Shown: positions 26,135 through 35,643, counted from the first letter of the stretch. The stretch is 64,000 bases of DNA from Lachnospiraceae bacterium UBA7205 (GCA_002490665.1 DKUL01000067.1:30306-94305), one strand, 5' to 3'. Numbers and translations: made by a program. The notes: a model not told the origin generated them from the sequence alone.

Positions 26135-26740
26135 TTACAATGCTCTGCCGCCAGTGCACTTATCCGCTAAAAGCGCTATCTCGTATTCATGGATTCCGTA
26201 TCCCAGCAGCTGCATGATTTGCAACTCATCCTCCGCATCCAGAACCGCATTGTGTGTCTCACTGTACTGCTTATCCTTACGAAGCATTTTCAGTACATTT
26301 TCAACGCCGTATCCGCATTTTAACCTTCCTGTCTTATAACACTCCGCAGAATCCGGTATCGCCTTATTATATTGACGGTATGCTGCCAGACGCATGATGT
26401 CATACCACATATACCCCGAATATTCTGGCAGATGCCGCTTATCAAAAGATGCATTGTATGCAAATAATTTCTGCACATGATAGGCATCCAGCCAATGTTT
26501 CATGCTTTTTAACGCATGTTTTCTATCGGCAACGTGCGTACCTTCCCTATCAAGCCGCAATTCAGAGGAGAACATTCCACCCACTTTGTATTCTGGGTCA
26601 ATTATGTAATATCTGGAATCCACTTTTTTCCTTGTCTCTGAATCAGCGACGACGATGCCAATCGACATGACCTCGTCATTCCAGTTTGTCTCTGTGTCAA
26701 TTACTGCAAATTTTTCTATAGTATCTCCTTCTTTCTTCAT
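26135..26740 (-). CDS. DnaQ-like DEDDh 3'-5' exonuclease
   Basis: 201 aa. The DEDDh residues are visible: Asp and Glu in AVIDTETNW, the second-motif Asp in YNASFDKRHLP, and His with the last Asp in ETHNAVLDAEDELQIM. Such stand-alone proteins trim DNA or RNA 3' ends in repair or RNA turnover. The ATG start at 26740 lacks a good ribosome binding site; an AAGGAG lies inside the reading frame, five bases before an ATA codon just ahead of EKFAVID. It sits between a subtilase gene and the HD-Hsp90 gene on the same strand, but a hairpin and a repeat separate it from the latter. Confidence 0.85.
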   Translation of the reverse strand: MKKEGDTIEKFAVIDTETNWNDEVMSIGIVVADSETRKKVDSRYYIIDPEYKVGGMFSSELRLDREGTHVADRKHALKSMKHWLDAYHVQKLFAYNASFDKRHLPEYSGYMWYDIMRLAAYRQYNKAIPDSAECYKTGRLKCGYGVENVLKMLRKDKQYSETHNAVLDAEDELQIMQLLGYGIHEYEIALLADKCTGGRAL

Positions 26741-26811
26741 AATGTAATCACTTTTTATTTCCGCCTTAATTCGCCGCTTTGATTGAAAAAAGCATCAAAA
26801 TCATCTTCTCA

Positions 26812-28530
26812 TCATCCCCCTCGCCCAATCCCGGCAAGAAACTCAAACACCCCCGCCACGTCGAGCCGTCCATATCCCCATTCCCTATTCGGAAACTCCA
26901 TAAAGCTGTCGCGCTCCGCGCCCCGGATAAGGTAGTTTTTGATGTTGACGGAATTGACCAGAATGTCATTGCTGTCCACAACCGCCCATTCCATGAGCTG
27001 TGCACAGCCGCCTGCCGTGATGGCTGCCGCCACGCTCGCTCCGCTCCTGTCCCCGAACGGAGTTGATACGTTGACGCCAGGCGCCGCGATATCCGGCACA
27101 ATATAATTATCTCGCGCGTAACCGCGCCCGGAGCTTGCCGCGATGCTGTCATTGGTAATCTGGTAGGCGGCTGCAGTCACAACGCTGTGAACATACGCCG
27201 GTTCCGTGATTGTCGTATACGGATTCGGCTCCAGAAAATATGTTTCAGACCACAAAAAGTCTGTGATGGGCAGCCATATGTGAAACTGCCCGCCTACCGT
27301 ATTTCCCTCTGAATTAATCCGGATGCTCCAGACCCCCTGTGTCGGATCCGAAAAACGGAAGCGGATAATCTCCGCACCGGAAAGTGTTTCCACGAGCTGG
27401 TATTCCACCACAATCCTCGTCTTTTCATAGACAAACGTGAACTCCTGCGGAATGTAATTCCTCGGATTGTTCCACCGCGCCCGCTCACCTCCCGGCGTCA
27501 CGATGGCTGCGTTGTAAAAATACGGGGCATCGCCCCACAAATCCATGATGAATCCCTTATTGTCCTCCCCCACACGAAGCTCAACATCATGGTATGTCTG
27601 GCTGTCACTTATTTCGCCAAAATAATGATGTGCCGCGTTTCCCTCATTGCCGCCCGCGATGACGGTCACCCTGCTTTTCTGTGTGCTGACATAGTCAAGA
27701 TACCTTCCGAGCAGTCCCGCACCCGTATGGTCACCATAACTCGTTCCAATCCCAAGACAGATGACAAGAGGCCGCGTCAGAATCAGCACATATTTCTGCA
27801 AATACTGAATCGCCTGCAGGATATCAGCCTCACTGTAGCATGGCACTCCGGGTGGTATCTTGTAATAGTCCCTCAGGTAGGGTTTCGCCTCCTTCAGCTT
27901 TACAACCGCAATCTGGCAGTCAGGCGCTGCACCTATGAAGCTGCCATTCTCAATCGAGCTTCCGGCTGCCAGGCTCGCCATTACGCTCCCATGGCCGTTT
28001 GCATCTGTACTTGGCACAATAGAAAATGGGTCATCGCTCGCAAGCGCCTCATTAATCATCTCATTGGTGTATTCCGTTCCATACTGGAACCCCTCCGGAG
28101 GAATACCGGTCTGAATCGTCTGATCCCAAATACTTACAATGCGGCTTCTTCCTGCAAAATCACGAAAAACAGGCTCCTGATAACGAATTCCCGTATCAAT
28201 AAAACCTATCGTGACATTCTTTCCGGTAAGGTTAAGCGGCTCCCTCTGTGCTGCCAGGATTCCCGACTCCGCCAGACTCAGCGTATTGAGCGCCGTGTTC
28301 TGCGAAGCCTTCAGATTTTGTGCCGGGATACCTTCCATCAGCCCATAGCATTTTGGCGTGAGGGCGTATGCCCGCTGTCCAAATCTGTAGTCCTCTGTAC
28401 TGTTCCGGTCTATGTATAATATTCCCCATTCGCCAGTTAACCGATGAAAGCAGTAATCAAATGGTAATTCATACTGATATTCCTCCGGCAAAATGGCATC
28501 TCCCAATATATCCGCATAGTCATTTGACAA
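26812..28530 (-). CDS. S8 (subtilisin-like) serine protease, Csp-type
   Basis: About 572 aa. The catalytic triad is Asp in IGFIDTGI, His in NGHGSVMAS and Ser in RSGASVAAA. An N-terminal ~85-residue prodomain and a ~170-residue beta-rich insert before the Ser motif (IRINSEGNTVGG, FHIWLP) match the Csp proteases of clostridia, some of which act in spore germination. No signal peptide is seen. I chose the TTG at 28530 because AAGGA lies seven bases upstream; GTG at 28551 or TTG at 28566 are alternatives. The downstream exonuclease starts 71 bp later. Confidence 0.85.
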   Translation of the reverse strand: MSNDYADILGDAILPEEYQYELPFDYCFHRLTGEWGILYIDRNSTEDYRFGQRAYALTPKCYGLMEGIPAQNLKASQNTALNTLSLAESGILAAQREPLNLTGKNVTIGFIDTGIRYQEPVFRDFAGRSRIVSIWDQTIQTGIPPEGFQYGTEYTNEMINEALASDDPFSIVPSTDANGHGSVMASLAAGSSIENGSFIGAAPDCQIAVVKLKEAKPYLRDYYKIPPGVPCYSEADILQAIQYLQKYVLILTRPLVICLGIGTSYGDHTGAGLLGRYLDYVSTQKSRVTVIAGGNEGNAAHHYFGEISDSQTYHDVELRVGEDNKGFIMDLWGDAPYFYNAAIVTPGGERARWNNPRNYIPQEFTFVYEKTRIVVEYQLVETLSGAEIIRFRFSDPTQGVWSIRINSEGNTVGGQFHIWLPITDFLWSETYFLEPNPYTTITEPAYVHSVVTAAAYQITNDSIAASSGRGYARDNYIVPDIAAPGVNVSTPFGDRSGASVAAAITAGGCAQLMEWAVVDSNDILVNSVNIKNYLIRGAERDSFMEFPNREWGYGRLDVAGVFEFLAGIGRGG

Positions 28531-28634
28531 TATTCGTTCCTTACAGGTCACTTGTTTTCCCCGCAAAAAAGTTATTACTATAATCTATGCCGCCCAACAT
28601 ACAATATCACATTTTTTAAACACGCTCGAGCATT

Positions 28635-29153
28635 TCATTCCTCTTCGTGTCCCTCCCGCGGCACACTGTCCAGCTGATACATGCTTCTGTCAAACCGCAC
28701 TTTAAACTGGATGTTTTTGTGGCTGACATGGTAAAACGCCAGTGACACAATCACAATACCGACTGCAATCCCGAGTGCTATGATAATTGTTTCATGCGCA
28801 TACAGCTTCGCCTCATCTACGTTCGCATCCACAATCGCGCTCATGGTGTAATACAGCCTGCCCCCCGGCACAAGCGGAATAATGGCGGGAATAAGAAATA
28901 CCGTTGCAGGCGCTTTTACGACCCTTGCCAGTACTTCCGCGTACAGCGTTGCCACCGCCGCAGGTATCAGGTTCTGCAATAGCAGCGACAACCCACATTC
29001 CACACAGATACAGTAGAGAAAGGTAGCGAACATTCCGCCCAGACAGCCGTATATGATTTTATTCCTTTTGATATTGATAATCAGACAGTACCCAAGTGTT
29101 CCTGCTGTCGCCGTCAATATCATGACAAAATATTTTTCCAAAAAATGCATCAT
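28635..29153 (-). CDS. Threonine/serine exporter, C-terminal-type subunit (ThrE_2)
   Basis: 172 aa, about five membrane helices, matching the ThrE_2 (DUF3815) half of split ThrE exporters: LEKYFVMILTATAGTLGYCLI, then FLIPAIIPLVPGG. Its ATG overlaps the TGA of the upstream subunit as ATGA, so the two are coupled and should form one transporter. It probably exports threonine and serine. A basic tail of ~30 residues follows the last helix. Start set at this ATG, eight bases after GGGGGA. Confidence 0.85.
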   Translation of the reverse strand: MMHFLEKYFVMILTATAGTLGYCLIINIKRNKIIYGCLGGMFATFLYCICVECGLSLLLQNLIPAAVATLYAEVLARVVKAPATVFLIPAIIPLVPGGRLYYTMSAIVDANVDEAKLYAHETIIIALGIAVGIVIVSLAFYHVSHKNIQFKVRFDRSMYQLDSVPREGHEEE

Positions 29154-29941
29154 CTCAACAATCCCCCGAGCATCATAATTGCCATACCAAATCCGGCAGC
29201 GATGGCGACCGCAATCATCAGTGCCTCGGCAAGCCGCAGGATACCGGTAATAATATCGCCGCACATCATATCCCTGAGGGAATTCATCAGGTTAATCCCC
29301 GGAACGAGCAGCATGATGCTCCCAATCATCACCTTGTCGGCGTTCTGCCCGATTCCGGCATATACTGCCAAAATGCAGAGTACCCCAGACACAACAGACA
29401 GCGCCAGGCTGTATACAACCCGGTTTCTGCCGTGGGAGGAGAAACAGTAATTCCACAGGTACATCAGCACCGACACGATTCCTGCGGCAAGACCATCCCG
29501 CAAATTGCCTCCGAAAAAAATGGCAAATGCCGATGCAAGCAGCACATAACCTGACAATTTCGACTTGTAAATCCGTCTTTTCTCCGGAGCCATTATCGTC
29601 CTGATATGCCGCTCAATCTCCGCGCAGGAAGGTTTTTTTTCGCAAATATAGCGCGACAGGGCATTTAGTTCCTCAAGTTTTTTCAAGTCCGTAGGGTATG
29701 GGTTGATGCGCCTTGTAAGGGTATAATTGCGCCCGTCATCCGTTTTCCAGCTTAAAATAATCAGGGACAGAATCGTAAATACATCCACGATTCCGCCGCC
29801 GTATGCCGTACAGATTCGCGTGACGGTATCTTCCACCCGCAGAATCTCCGCGCCGCAGCGCAGCATCGTCTCCCCCATGTCGAGCGCGCACTCCATGACA
29901 AGCGCCGGGTTTTCACAACATTGTTCCTTGTCCATTGCCAT
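29150..29941 (-). CDS. Threonine/serine exporter, N-terminal-type subunit (ThrE_1)
   Basis: 263 aa. A cytosolic N-terminal part has the DUF1212 motif GAEILRVEDTVTRIC. About five membrane helices follow, with the family signature PGINLMNSLRDMMCGD. It is the first subunit of the split ThrE exporter. The start was placed at the ATG five bases after GGGAGG. The gene is divergent from ptb; the ~195-bp gap holds the ptb promoter and a Rex-like site. Confidence 0.87.
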   Translation of the reverse strand: MAMDKEQCCENPALVMECALDMGETMLRCGAEILRVEDTVTRICTAYGGGIVDVFTILSLIILSWKTDDGRNYTLTRRINPYPTDLKKLEELNALSRYICEKKPSCAEIERHIRTIMAPEKRRIYKSKLSGYVLLASAFAIFFGGNLRDGLAAGIVSVLMYLWNYCFSSHGRNRVVYSLALSVVSGVLCILAVYAGIGQNADKVMIGSIMLLVPGINLMNSLRDMMCGDIITGILRLAEALMIAVAIAAGFGMAIMMLGGLLR

Positions 29942-30057
29942 GTTTTCCTCCCGATTCATATTCTTTTACTATCATATTGCATTTTGTGCAGTTCGTCCAT
30001 ACTATTTCCACATTCTCAATTTTTTTATCATTTTTGCCATTATACGGCGCGATTGCC

Positions 30058-30086
30058 TTGACCGTTGTTTTTGAAAGTGTTATCAT
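30058..30086 (+). promoter_or_regulatory. Promoter of ptb-buk
   Basis: TTGACC, a 17-bp spacer, TATCAT, about 50 bp before the ptb start. The -10 lies inside the Rex-like dyad. Confidence 0.7.
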
Positions 30087-30094
30087 TTTAACAA
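30077..30094. promoter_or_regulatory. Rex-like operator on the ptb-buk promoter
   Basis: GTGTTA, six bases, TAACAA: one mismatch from the clostridial Rex pattern TTGTTA-N6-TAACAA. It overlaps the -10 box, so Rex binding at low NADH/NAD+ would repress. The match is by eye. Confidence 0.55.
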
Positions 30095-30137
30095 ATGGGT
30101 GTTTCCCTAAAATTAAGTGAATAACGAGGTGTTTCAA

Positions 30138-31058
30138 ATGAGTAAAGGTTTTAAAGATTTACTGAAAAAGGTTTATGAGTGCGACCGCAAGACCGTTGCC
30201 GTTGCCGTTGCCGAGGATGAGCCGGTACTGGAAGCCGTACAGGCTGCCAGGGAAAAAGGCATTGCTGACGCAATCTTAGTCGGCGATGAGGGCAAGATCA
30301 GGGAAATTGCTGCCGGAATGAACATGGATCTGACAGGCTTTGAGATTATCAACGAACCTGACCATGTACAGGCGGCGCACACAGCGGTAAAGCTTGTGCA
30401 CGACGGCAAGGCTGATATGTACATGAAAGGTCTTATCGACACCAAGAATTTCCTCAAGAGTGTTCTTGACAAGGAAGTCGGTCTTCGCACGGGCAAGGCG
30501 CTCTCCCATGTGTGCGTATTTGAAATCAAGGGCATCGACCGGCTTCTGTTCCTCTCGGACGTTGCGTTTATGACCTATCCCACGCTGGAAGACAAGGTTT
30601 CCATCATCAACAACACGGTTGAGGTCTGCCATGCATGCGGCATTGCAGAGCCAAAGGTAGCGCCGGTTGCCGCTGTTGAAGTTGTCAACCCGAAAATGCC
30701 CTGCACGGTTGATGCCGACGAGCTTACGAAAATGAATGCCGAGGGCAAGATTACCGGCTGTGTAATCGACGGTCCGCTCTCCATGGACATGGCAATTGAC
30801 AGCGCTGCTGCCGCACACAAGGGCGGCACGGGCAGGAAGATTGCCGGGGATGCCGATGTCATCCTTTTCCCGGATATCCATTCCGGAAATCTTGTGTACA
30901 AGGTGCTGACGCATCTCTGTGACGTAAAAAATGGCAACATCCTGACTGGTACGGCTGCACCTGTCATCCTGACATCCCGGTCAGATTCATTTGAGGCGAA
31001 GCTCAACTCCATCGCGCTTGCCGCAGTTGTCGCAGAATCCATGAAAAATGCGAAATAG
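30138..31058 (+). CDS. ptb: Phosphate butyryltransferase
   Basis: 306 aa, of the usual Ptb length. It converts butyryl-CoA and phosphate to butyryl phosphate and CoA. The whole length fits the phosphate acetyl/butyryl transferase family: AREKGIADAILVGDE, KADMYMKGLIDTKNFLKSVLD, and the C-terminal HSGNLVYKVL and TGTAAPVILTSRSDS. The start is the ATG six bases after GAGGTG; an in-frame GTG 21 bases earlier is rejected. It is followed after 42 bp by buk, with which it forms the terminal two-step butyrate route. Confidence 0.95.
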   Translation: MSKGFKDLLKKVYECDRKTVAVAVAEDEPVLEAVQAAREKGIADAILVGDEGKIREIAAGMNMDLTGFEIINEPDHVQAAHTAVKLVHDGKADMYMKGLIDTKNFLKSVLDKEVGLRTGKALSHVCVFEIKGIDRLLFLSDVAFMTYPTLEDKVSIINNTVEVCHACGIAEPKVAPVAAVEVVNPKMPCTVDADELTKMNAEGKITGCVIDGPLSMDMAIDSAAAAHKGGTGRKIAGDADVILFPDIHSGNLVYKVLTHLCDVKNGNILTGTAAPVILTSRSDSFEAKLNSIALAAVVAESMKNAK

Positions 31059-31100
31059 TATGTTAAAATAAATGAATACTGTCTTAGGAGGAAAACAACT

Positions 31101-32168
31101 ATGTCAATCAAAAGTCTGATTATCAATCCGGGTTCTACTTCTACCAAAATCGGTGTCTTTGAGGATGAAACATTATTGTTTGAGGAGACGCTCAGACACT
31201 CTACGGAGGAGATATCCCAATATGCCACAATCGTGGATCAGAAGGATTTTCGCAAGAAAATCATCACGGACTTGCTGGCGCAGAAAAACTTCGACATCCA
31301 GTCACTGAATGTTGTCGTTGGACGCGGCGGCATGTTAAAACCAATTCCAGGTGGTACATATGCGGTGACTGACGCCCTGCTTGCCGACTTAAAGGTCGGT
31401 GTCCAGGGACAGCATGCCTCCAATCTCGGCGGCATCCTCGCAAGGGAAATTGCTGATTCCATCGGTGTTCCCTCATACATTGTCGACCCTGTTGTCGTGG
31501 ATGAGCTGATGCCGATTGCAAGATACTCCGGTGTTCCTGAGCTCCCACGCACCAGCGTATTCCATGCATTGAACCAGAAGGCCGTGGCAAAGAGATATGC
31601 CAAGGAAATCGGCAGGCCCTACGATTCCCTGCGCTTAATCGTTGTCCACATGGGCGGCGGCGTATCAGTAGGCGCCCACGAAAACGGCAAGGTTATCGAC
31701 GTGTTTAACGCACTTGACGGAGACGGGGCATTTTCTCCCGAGCGTGCCGGGGCTGTTCCCAGCGGTGCCCTTATCAAGATGTGCTTCTCCGGAACATACA
31801 CGGAAAAAGAAATATACAGCAAGATTGTGGGCAAGGGCGGCTTTAATGCCTACCTTGGGACAAACGATATGCGCGAGGTGACAAAGCGCGCCAATGAGGG
31901 TGATGAAAAAGCTGTGGAGTCCAAAAAGGCATTCCTGCTGCAGGTGGCAAAGGATATCGGTTCCATGGCATGCGTACTTGGCGGAAAAGTTGACCAGATT
32001 ATCGTTACCGGCGGAATCGCTTACGGTGCGGATGTAGTCGCAGCACTCAAGGACTATGCAGAGTGGATTGCACCTTTCACGGTTTATCCCGGCGAGGATG
32101 AACTTCTTGCCCTTGCACAGGGCGCCCTCCGCGTGCTGAACGGCGAAGAAAAACCTATGGAATATTAA
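31101..32168 (+). CDS. buk: Butyrate kinase
   Basis: 355 aa. It makes ATP and butyrate from butyryl phosphate. ASKHA-family motifs are present: phosphate-1 LIINPGSTSTKIGVF, the VVGRGGMLKPIPGGTY region, VVHMGGGVSVGAH, RAGAVPSG, and IIVTGGIAYG near the C-terminus. AGGAGG lies upstream of the ATG. Together with ptb it puts butyrate formation in this organism on the kinase route rather than the CoA-transferase route. It ends at a strong terminator. Confidence 0.96.
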   Translation: MSIKSLIINPGSTSTKIGVFEDETLLFEETLRHSTEEISQYATIVDQKDFRKKIITDLLAQKNFDIQSLNVVVGRGGMLKPIPGGTYAVTDALLADLKVGVQGQHASNLGGILAREIADSIGVPSYIVDPVVVDELMPIARYSGVPELPRTSVFHALNQKAVAKRYAKEIGRPYDSLRLIVVHMGGGVSVGAHENGKVIDVFNALDGDGAFSPERAGAVPSGALIKMCFSGTYTEKEIYSKIVGKGGFNAYLGTNDMREVTKRANEGDEKAVESKKAFLLQVAKDIGSMACVLGGKVDQIIVTGGIAYGADVVAALKDYAEWIAPFTVYPGEDELLALAQGALRVLNGEEKPMEY

Positions 32169-32169
32169 T

Positions 32170-32197
32170 AAAAAGCAGGCGAAAATGCCTGCTTTTT
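32170..32197. terminator. Terminator between buk and nspC
   Basis: AAAAAGCAGGC, a six-base loop, GCCTGCTTTTT. The symmetric A- and T-runs let it serve both converging operons. Confidence 0.88.
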
Positions 32198-32213
32198 ATT
32201 ATGCGTAATTCAT

Positions 32214-33404
32214 TTATAACCTCGTTTTAAAATCGTCATAGCCAAAGTGTTTCACGATTTCCCATGTGCCATCTTCTTTCAGTGCCACGATATCGGGAAG
32301 CGGCATGCCGTTAAAGGTATTGTTTTTCACCATGGAATAAATCGCCATGTCCCCGAAAATAAGCCGGTCTCCGACACACAGAGGCCGGTCAAAAGAATAG
32401 TCGCCAATCACGTCTCCCGCAAGGCAGGTCGGTCCCCCCAGCCTGTAGGTATATGCCTTGTCCCCTGCTTCCCCGCTGCCACAGAGCGGCGGTCTGTAGG
32501 GCATCTCGAGGACGTCAGGCATATGGCATGCCGCGGAAGTGTCGAGAATCGCATTTACCACACTGCCATTTTGAACCATTTCCAGTACTTCTGCCACCAG
32601 AAATCCCGCATTGAGCGCGACTGCCTCACCAGGTTCGAGATAAACCTGAATTCCGTACCGGTTCTGAACATACCTGACAAGCGCAATCAGCCTGTCCACA
32701 TCATAATCCTCCCTTGTGATATGATGCCCCCCGCCCAAATTGAGCCACTTCATCTGATACAGGTATTTTCCAAACCTTTCTTCCACCGCTTTCATGGTTG
32801 CGGCGAGTGCGTCCGCATTCTGTTCACACAGACAGTGGAAGTGAAGTCCCGACAGTCCTTCCAGCTGATCCTCCCTGAAGTTTTCCAGTGTGACACCAAG
32901 CCTGGAACCCGGGGCACATGGGTCATAAATTGCATGTTCCTGTGTGGAATACGCCGGATTTATCCGGATTCCGCATGCCTTTTTCGCCGCCAGCGCCTTC
33001 TCCTTATACTTTTCCCACTGCCCAAAGGAGTTAAATACAATATGGTCACAGATATCCAGCAGTTCATCCATATGGGCTTCTGTGTATGCCGGGGAAAACA
33101 CATGGTTCTCGCACCGCTTTGTTTTTCCGCCAATGTCGGTTATCTCCCTTTTGCAAAGCTCCTCATATCCAAGCCTTGCCTCATACAGGCCGCTTGCCGT
33201 CACTCCGTCCAGATATTTCCCTATCAGCGGATAATAATAATACATGGAAAATGCCTTCTGCGCCAGCAGTATCCTGCATCCTGCCTCATCACAGACATGG
33301 CGGAGCACCTCAAGGTTCCTCCTTAAAAGCTGCTCGCTTACAATGTAACATGGGGTCGCGACCTCGTGCTTTACTGCTTCAGCCGCCCGATAATCAATGC
33401 CCAA
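32214..33404 (-). CDS. nspC: Carboxynorspermidine/carboxyspermidine decarboxylase
   Basis: 396 aa. A PLP-dependent alanine-racemase-fold decarboxylase that converts carboxyspermidine (or carboxynorspermidine) to spermidine (or norspermidine). The PLP lysine is in RILLAQKAFSMY; LHFHCLCEQ, LNLGGGHHITR, YLEPGEAV and the second-subunit LDTSAACHMPDVLEMPYRP are characteristic of NspC. It is the last gene of the six-gene polyamine operon, 44 bp behind its partner dehydrogenase, and ends at the terminator shared with buk. Confidence 0.94.
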   Translation of the reverse strand: MGIDYRAAEAVKHEVATPCYIVSEQLLRRNLEVLRHVCDEAGCRILLAQKAFSMYYYYPLIGKYLDGVTASGLYEARLGYEELCKREITDIGGKTKRCENHVFSPAYTEAHMDELLDICDHIVFNSFGQWEKYKEKALAAKKACGIRINPAYSTQEHAIYDPCAPGSRLGVTLENFREDQLEGLSGLHFHCLCEQNADALAATMKAVEERFGKYLYQMKWLNLGGGHHITREDYDVDRLIALVRYVQNRYGIQVYLEPGEAVALNAGFLVAEVLEMVQNGSVVNAILDTSAACHMPDVLEMPYRPPLCGSGEAGDKAYTYRLGGPTCLAGDVIGDYSFDRPLCVGDRLIFGDMAIYSMVKNNTFNGMPLPDIVALKEDGTWEIVKHFGYDDFKTRL

Positions 33405-33448
33405 TCCTTCAACCTCCCTTGATCCTGTTTGGACAGTGTATGATTACT

Positions 33449-34708
33449 CTAATCCACAAGAACCGGATGATGACTTTCCTGCCACGGAAGTCCCCATTTA
33501 TTCAGGGCTTCCATATAGGGATCCGGATCAAACTCCTCCACCGTAAAGACACCTGGCTTGTTCCATTTTCCAGTCATAAGCATCATTGCGCCAACCATCG
33601 CCGGAACGCCTGTTGTATAGGAAATCGCCTGTGACCCGACTTCCCTGTAACACTCCTGGTGGTCGCAGACATTATATAGATAATACGTCTTATCCTTTCC
33701 GTCCTTTTTTCCGGTGAAAATACATCCAATATTCGTCTTGCCTGTCGTGCGTGGTCCCAGACTTGCCGGGTCAGGCAAGAGTGCCTTTAAAAACTGGATT
33801 GGCACAATTTCCCTGCCCTCGTAGCTGACTGGCGTCGTGGACAGCATGCCCACATCCTCAAGACAGCGCATATGGTCCAGATAACTTTGTCCAAATGTCA
33901 TAAAAAACCGAATGCGGTTCACGCCGGGTATATTCTTCGCAAGTGACTCGATTTCCTCATGGTGCAGCAGATACATGTCCTTTTCACCCACCTGGTCAAA
34001 ATAATACGTTCTCTTGATACTCATTGCCGGAACCTCAACCCAGTGCCCATTTTCCCAATAGCTGCCAGGCGCGGATACTTCCCGCAGGTTTATCTCGGGA
34101 TTAAAATTGGTCGCAAATGCATATCCATGGTCGCCGCCGTTGCAGTCGAGAATGTCAATGGTCTGTATCTCGTCAAATTCATGCTTGAGCGCATAGGCGC
34201 AGTATGCCTGCGTCACACCCGGGTCAAAGCCCGAACCGAGCAGTGCCGTGATGCCCGCTTCCTCAAATTTTTTCCGGTATGCCCACTGCCACGAATAGTC
34301 AAAATATGCGGAGAAGCCTTCCTCCCGGCATCTCTTGTCATAAACCGCACGCCATGCAGGATCATCAATATTTTCTGGCTCATAGTTCGCAGTGTCCATA
34401 TAGTTTACCTTACATGCAAGGCATGCATCCATAATTGTCAAGTCCTGATACGGAAGTGCAATATTCATGACAAGATCTGGCTGGTAGCTTTTTATCAGAG
34501 CCACCACTTCCTCTATGTTGTCTGCATTTACCTGTGCCGTTGTAATCTTTGTATCCGTCTTCCCCTCCAGCTTCTGTTTTAACGCATCACACTTTGATTT
34601 CGTGCGGCTCGCTATCATGATTTCCCCAAATACCCCGCTGTTCTGGCAGCACTTGTGAATTGCAACACCTGCCACGCCGCCGCAGCCGATAATTAATGCT
34701 CTACCCAT
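33449..34708 (-). CDS. Carboxynorspermidine/carboxyspermidine dehydrogenase (saccharopine dehydrogenase family)
   Basis: 419 aa. It reductively joins L-aspartate semialdehyde with putrescine or diaminopropane to give carboxyspermidine or carboxynorspermidine. An N-terminal Rossmann motif (ALIIGCGGVAGVAIHKC) precedes the Lys9-type catalytic domain (DTANYEPENIDD, GSGFDPGVTQAYCAYA, DCNGGDHGYAFATNFNPEINLRE read in parts). The start lies six bases after GGAGGG, discarding 18 upstream codons. It is followed by nspC, the next step of the route. Confidence 0.9.
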   Translation of the reverse strand: MGRALIIGCGGVAGVAIHKCCQNSGVFGEIMIASRTKSKCDALKQKLEGKTDTKITTAQVNADNIEEVVALIKSYQPDLVMNIALPYQDLTIMDACLACKVNYMDTANYEPENIDDPAWRAVYDKRCREEGFSAYFDYSWQWAYRKKFEEAGITALLGSGFDPGVTQAYCAYALKHEFDEIQTIDILDCNGGDHGYAFATNFNPEINLREVSAPGSYWENGHWVEVPAMSIKRTYYFDQVGEKDMYLLHHEEIESLAKNIPGVNRIRFFMTFGQSYLDHMRCLEDVGMLSTTPVSYEGREIVPIQFLKALLPDPASLGPRTTGKTNIGCIFTGKKDGKDKTYYLYNVCDHQECYREVGSQAISYTTGVPAMVGAMMLMTGKWNKPGVFTVEEFDPDPYMEALNKWGLPWQESHHPVLVD

Positions 34709-34739
34709 CTTATCCCTCCTTATCATTTTCCATCTTTCC

Positions 34740-35600
34740 TTAACGGATATAGCGCTCCTCAAGTTTCAAAAGCAGTTCACGAAGCACCTTCAATGCGACT
34801 GCCGTAGATGCGCCGCTTGCATCCAGCAGTGGTGAAAGCTCATTGATATCGCATCCCACGATGTCAAGCCCGCCGACTTTCAGCACTGCATCAAGCAGCT
34901 GCAAAAAAGTCACGCCGCCTGCCTCCGGCGTTCCCGTCCCCGGAAAACAGGAGGGATCCAGCACGTCCAGATCCAGTGTAAAATAAACAGGCTTTCCCTT
35001 CAGAAGGCTGATTACCTGTTCCAGTCCTTCAAAGTCAAACATGCGTGTCACCACATGCTGTTTTCCCCACGCGAACTCCTCACGTTCACCACTGCGGATA
35101 CCAAACTGATAAATCCGCCCATCGCCTACAATGTCCCACACCCTGTGCAGGACCGTTGCATGTGACAATTTTGCCCCGAGATAATCGTCCCGCAAATCAG
35201 CATGCGCATCAAAATGTATCAGATGCAAATCCGGATATTTTGCCGCCACCGCACGCACAGCGCCCAGTGTAACAAGATGCTCTCCTCCTATCATTAGCGG
35301 AAGCTTCCCTTTATCGAGTATCTTCGCCGTGAAACCTGTAATATCTCCCAACGCCCTGTCCACATCGCCAAAACACAGTTTCAGGTCGCCCCCGTCAAAT
35401 ACCGCGGCATCCTCCAAATCCAAATCCTGATATGGGCTGTATGTTTCCAGCCCATATGATTCTGCACGCATGGTTCTGCTTGCAAAGCGCGTGCCCGGCC
35501 GATAGGATGTCGTCGAGTCAAAGGGTGCACCAAAAATTACAATCCTCGCCTCCTCGAATGTCTTGTCACAACCGAGAAACGTTTCTACATTTCTTTCCAT
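34740..35600 (-). CDS. speB: Agmatinase (agmatine ureohydrolase family)
   Basis: 286 aa. It splits agmatine, or possibly N1-aminopropylagmatine, releasing urea. The binuclear manganese ligands are all present: GGEH, HFDAHADLR and LDLDVLDPS, with GTPEAGG near the active site. The ATG lies six bases after GGAG, inside the dispersed repeat that also forms the end of speE. Its place between speE and the carboxyspermidine genes leaves open which substrate it handles. Confidence 0.92.
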   Translation of the reverse strand: MERNVETFLGCDKTFEEARIVIFGAPFDSTTSYRPGTRFASRTMRAESYGLETYSPYQDLDLEDAAVFDGGDLKLCFGDVDRALGDITGFTAKILDKGKLPLMIGGEHLVTLGAVRAVAAKYPDLHLIHFDAHADLRDDYLGAKLSHATVLHRVWDIVGDGRIYQFGIRSGEREEFAWGKQHVVTRMFDFEGLEQVISLLKGKPVYFTLDLDVLDPSCFPGTGTPEAGGVTFLQLLDAVLKVGGLDIVGCDINELSPLLDASGASTAVALKVLRELLLKLEERYIR

Positions 35601-35605
35601 ATAAA

Positions 35606-35643
35606 TCTCCATTCTTGTCAAAGTCTGCGAATTTCGGTGTAAG
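35606..35643 (-). repeat. Dispersed repeat spanning the speE stop and speB ribosome binding site
   Basis: Shares ATTCGCAGACTTTG and AAGAATGGAG with the copies at 2232-2288 and 52681-52716. Here it encodes the last residues of SpeE (EIRRL and stop) and supplies the GGAG of speB. Confidence 0.65.

Noticed and set aside
26690..26740. ATA start codon for the exonuclease
   Set aside because: AAGGAG is well placed before it, but ATA starts are very rare; the ATG at 26740 was kept with the doubt noted.
22627..28530. Subtilase, exonuclease and HD-Hsp90 protein as one three-gene operon
   Set aside because: A hairpin and a long dispersed repeat lie between the exonuclease and the HD-Hsp90 gene, so joint transcription is doubtful.
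32247..33326. 359-aa plus-strand reading frame across nspC
   Set aside because: A shadow of the nspC gene on the opposite strand, rich in Cys, His and Arg as such shadows are.
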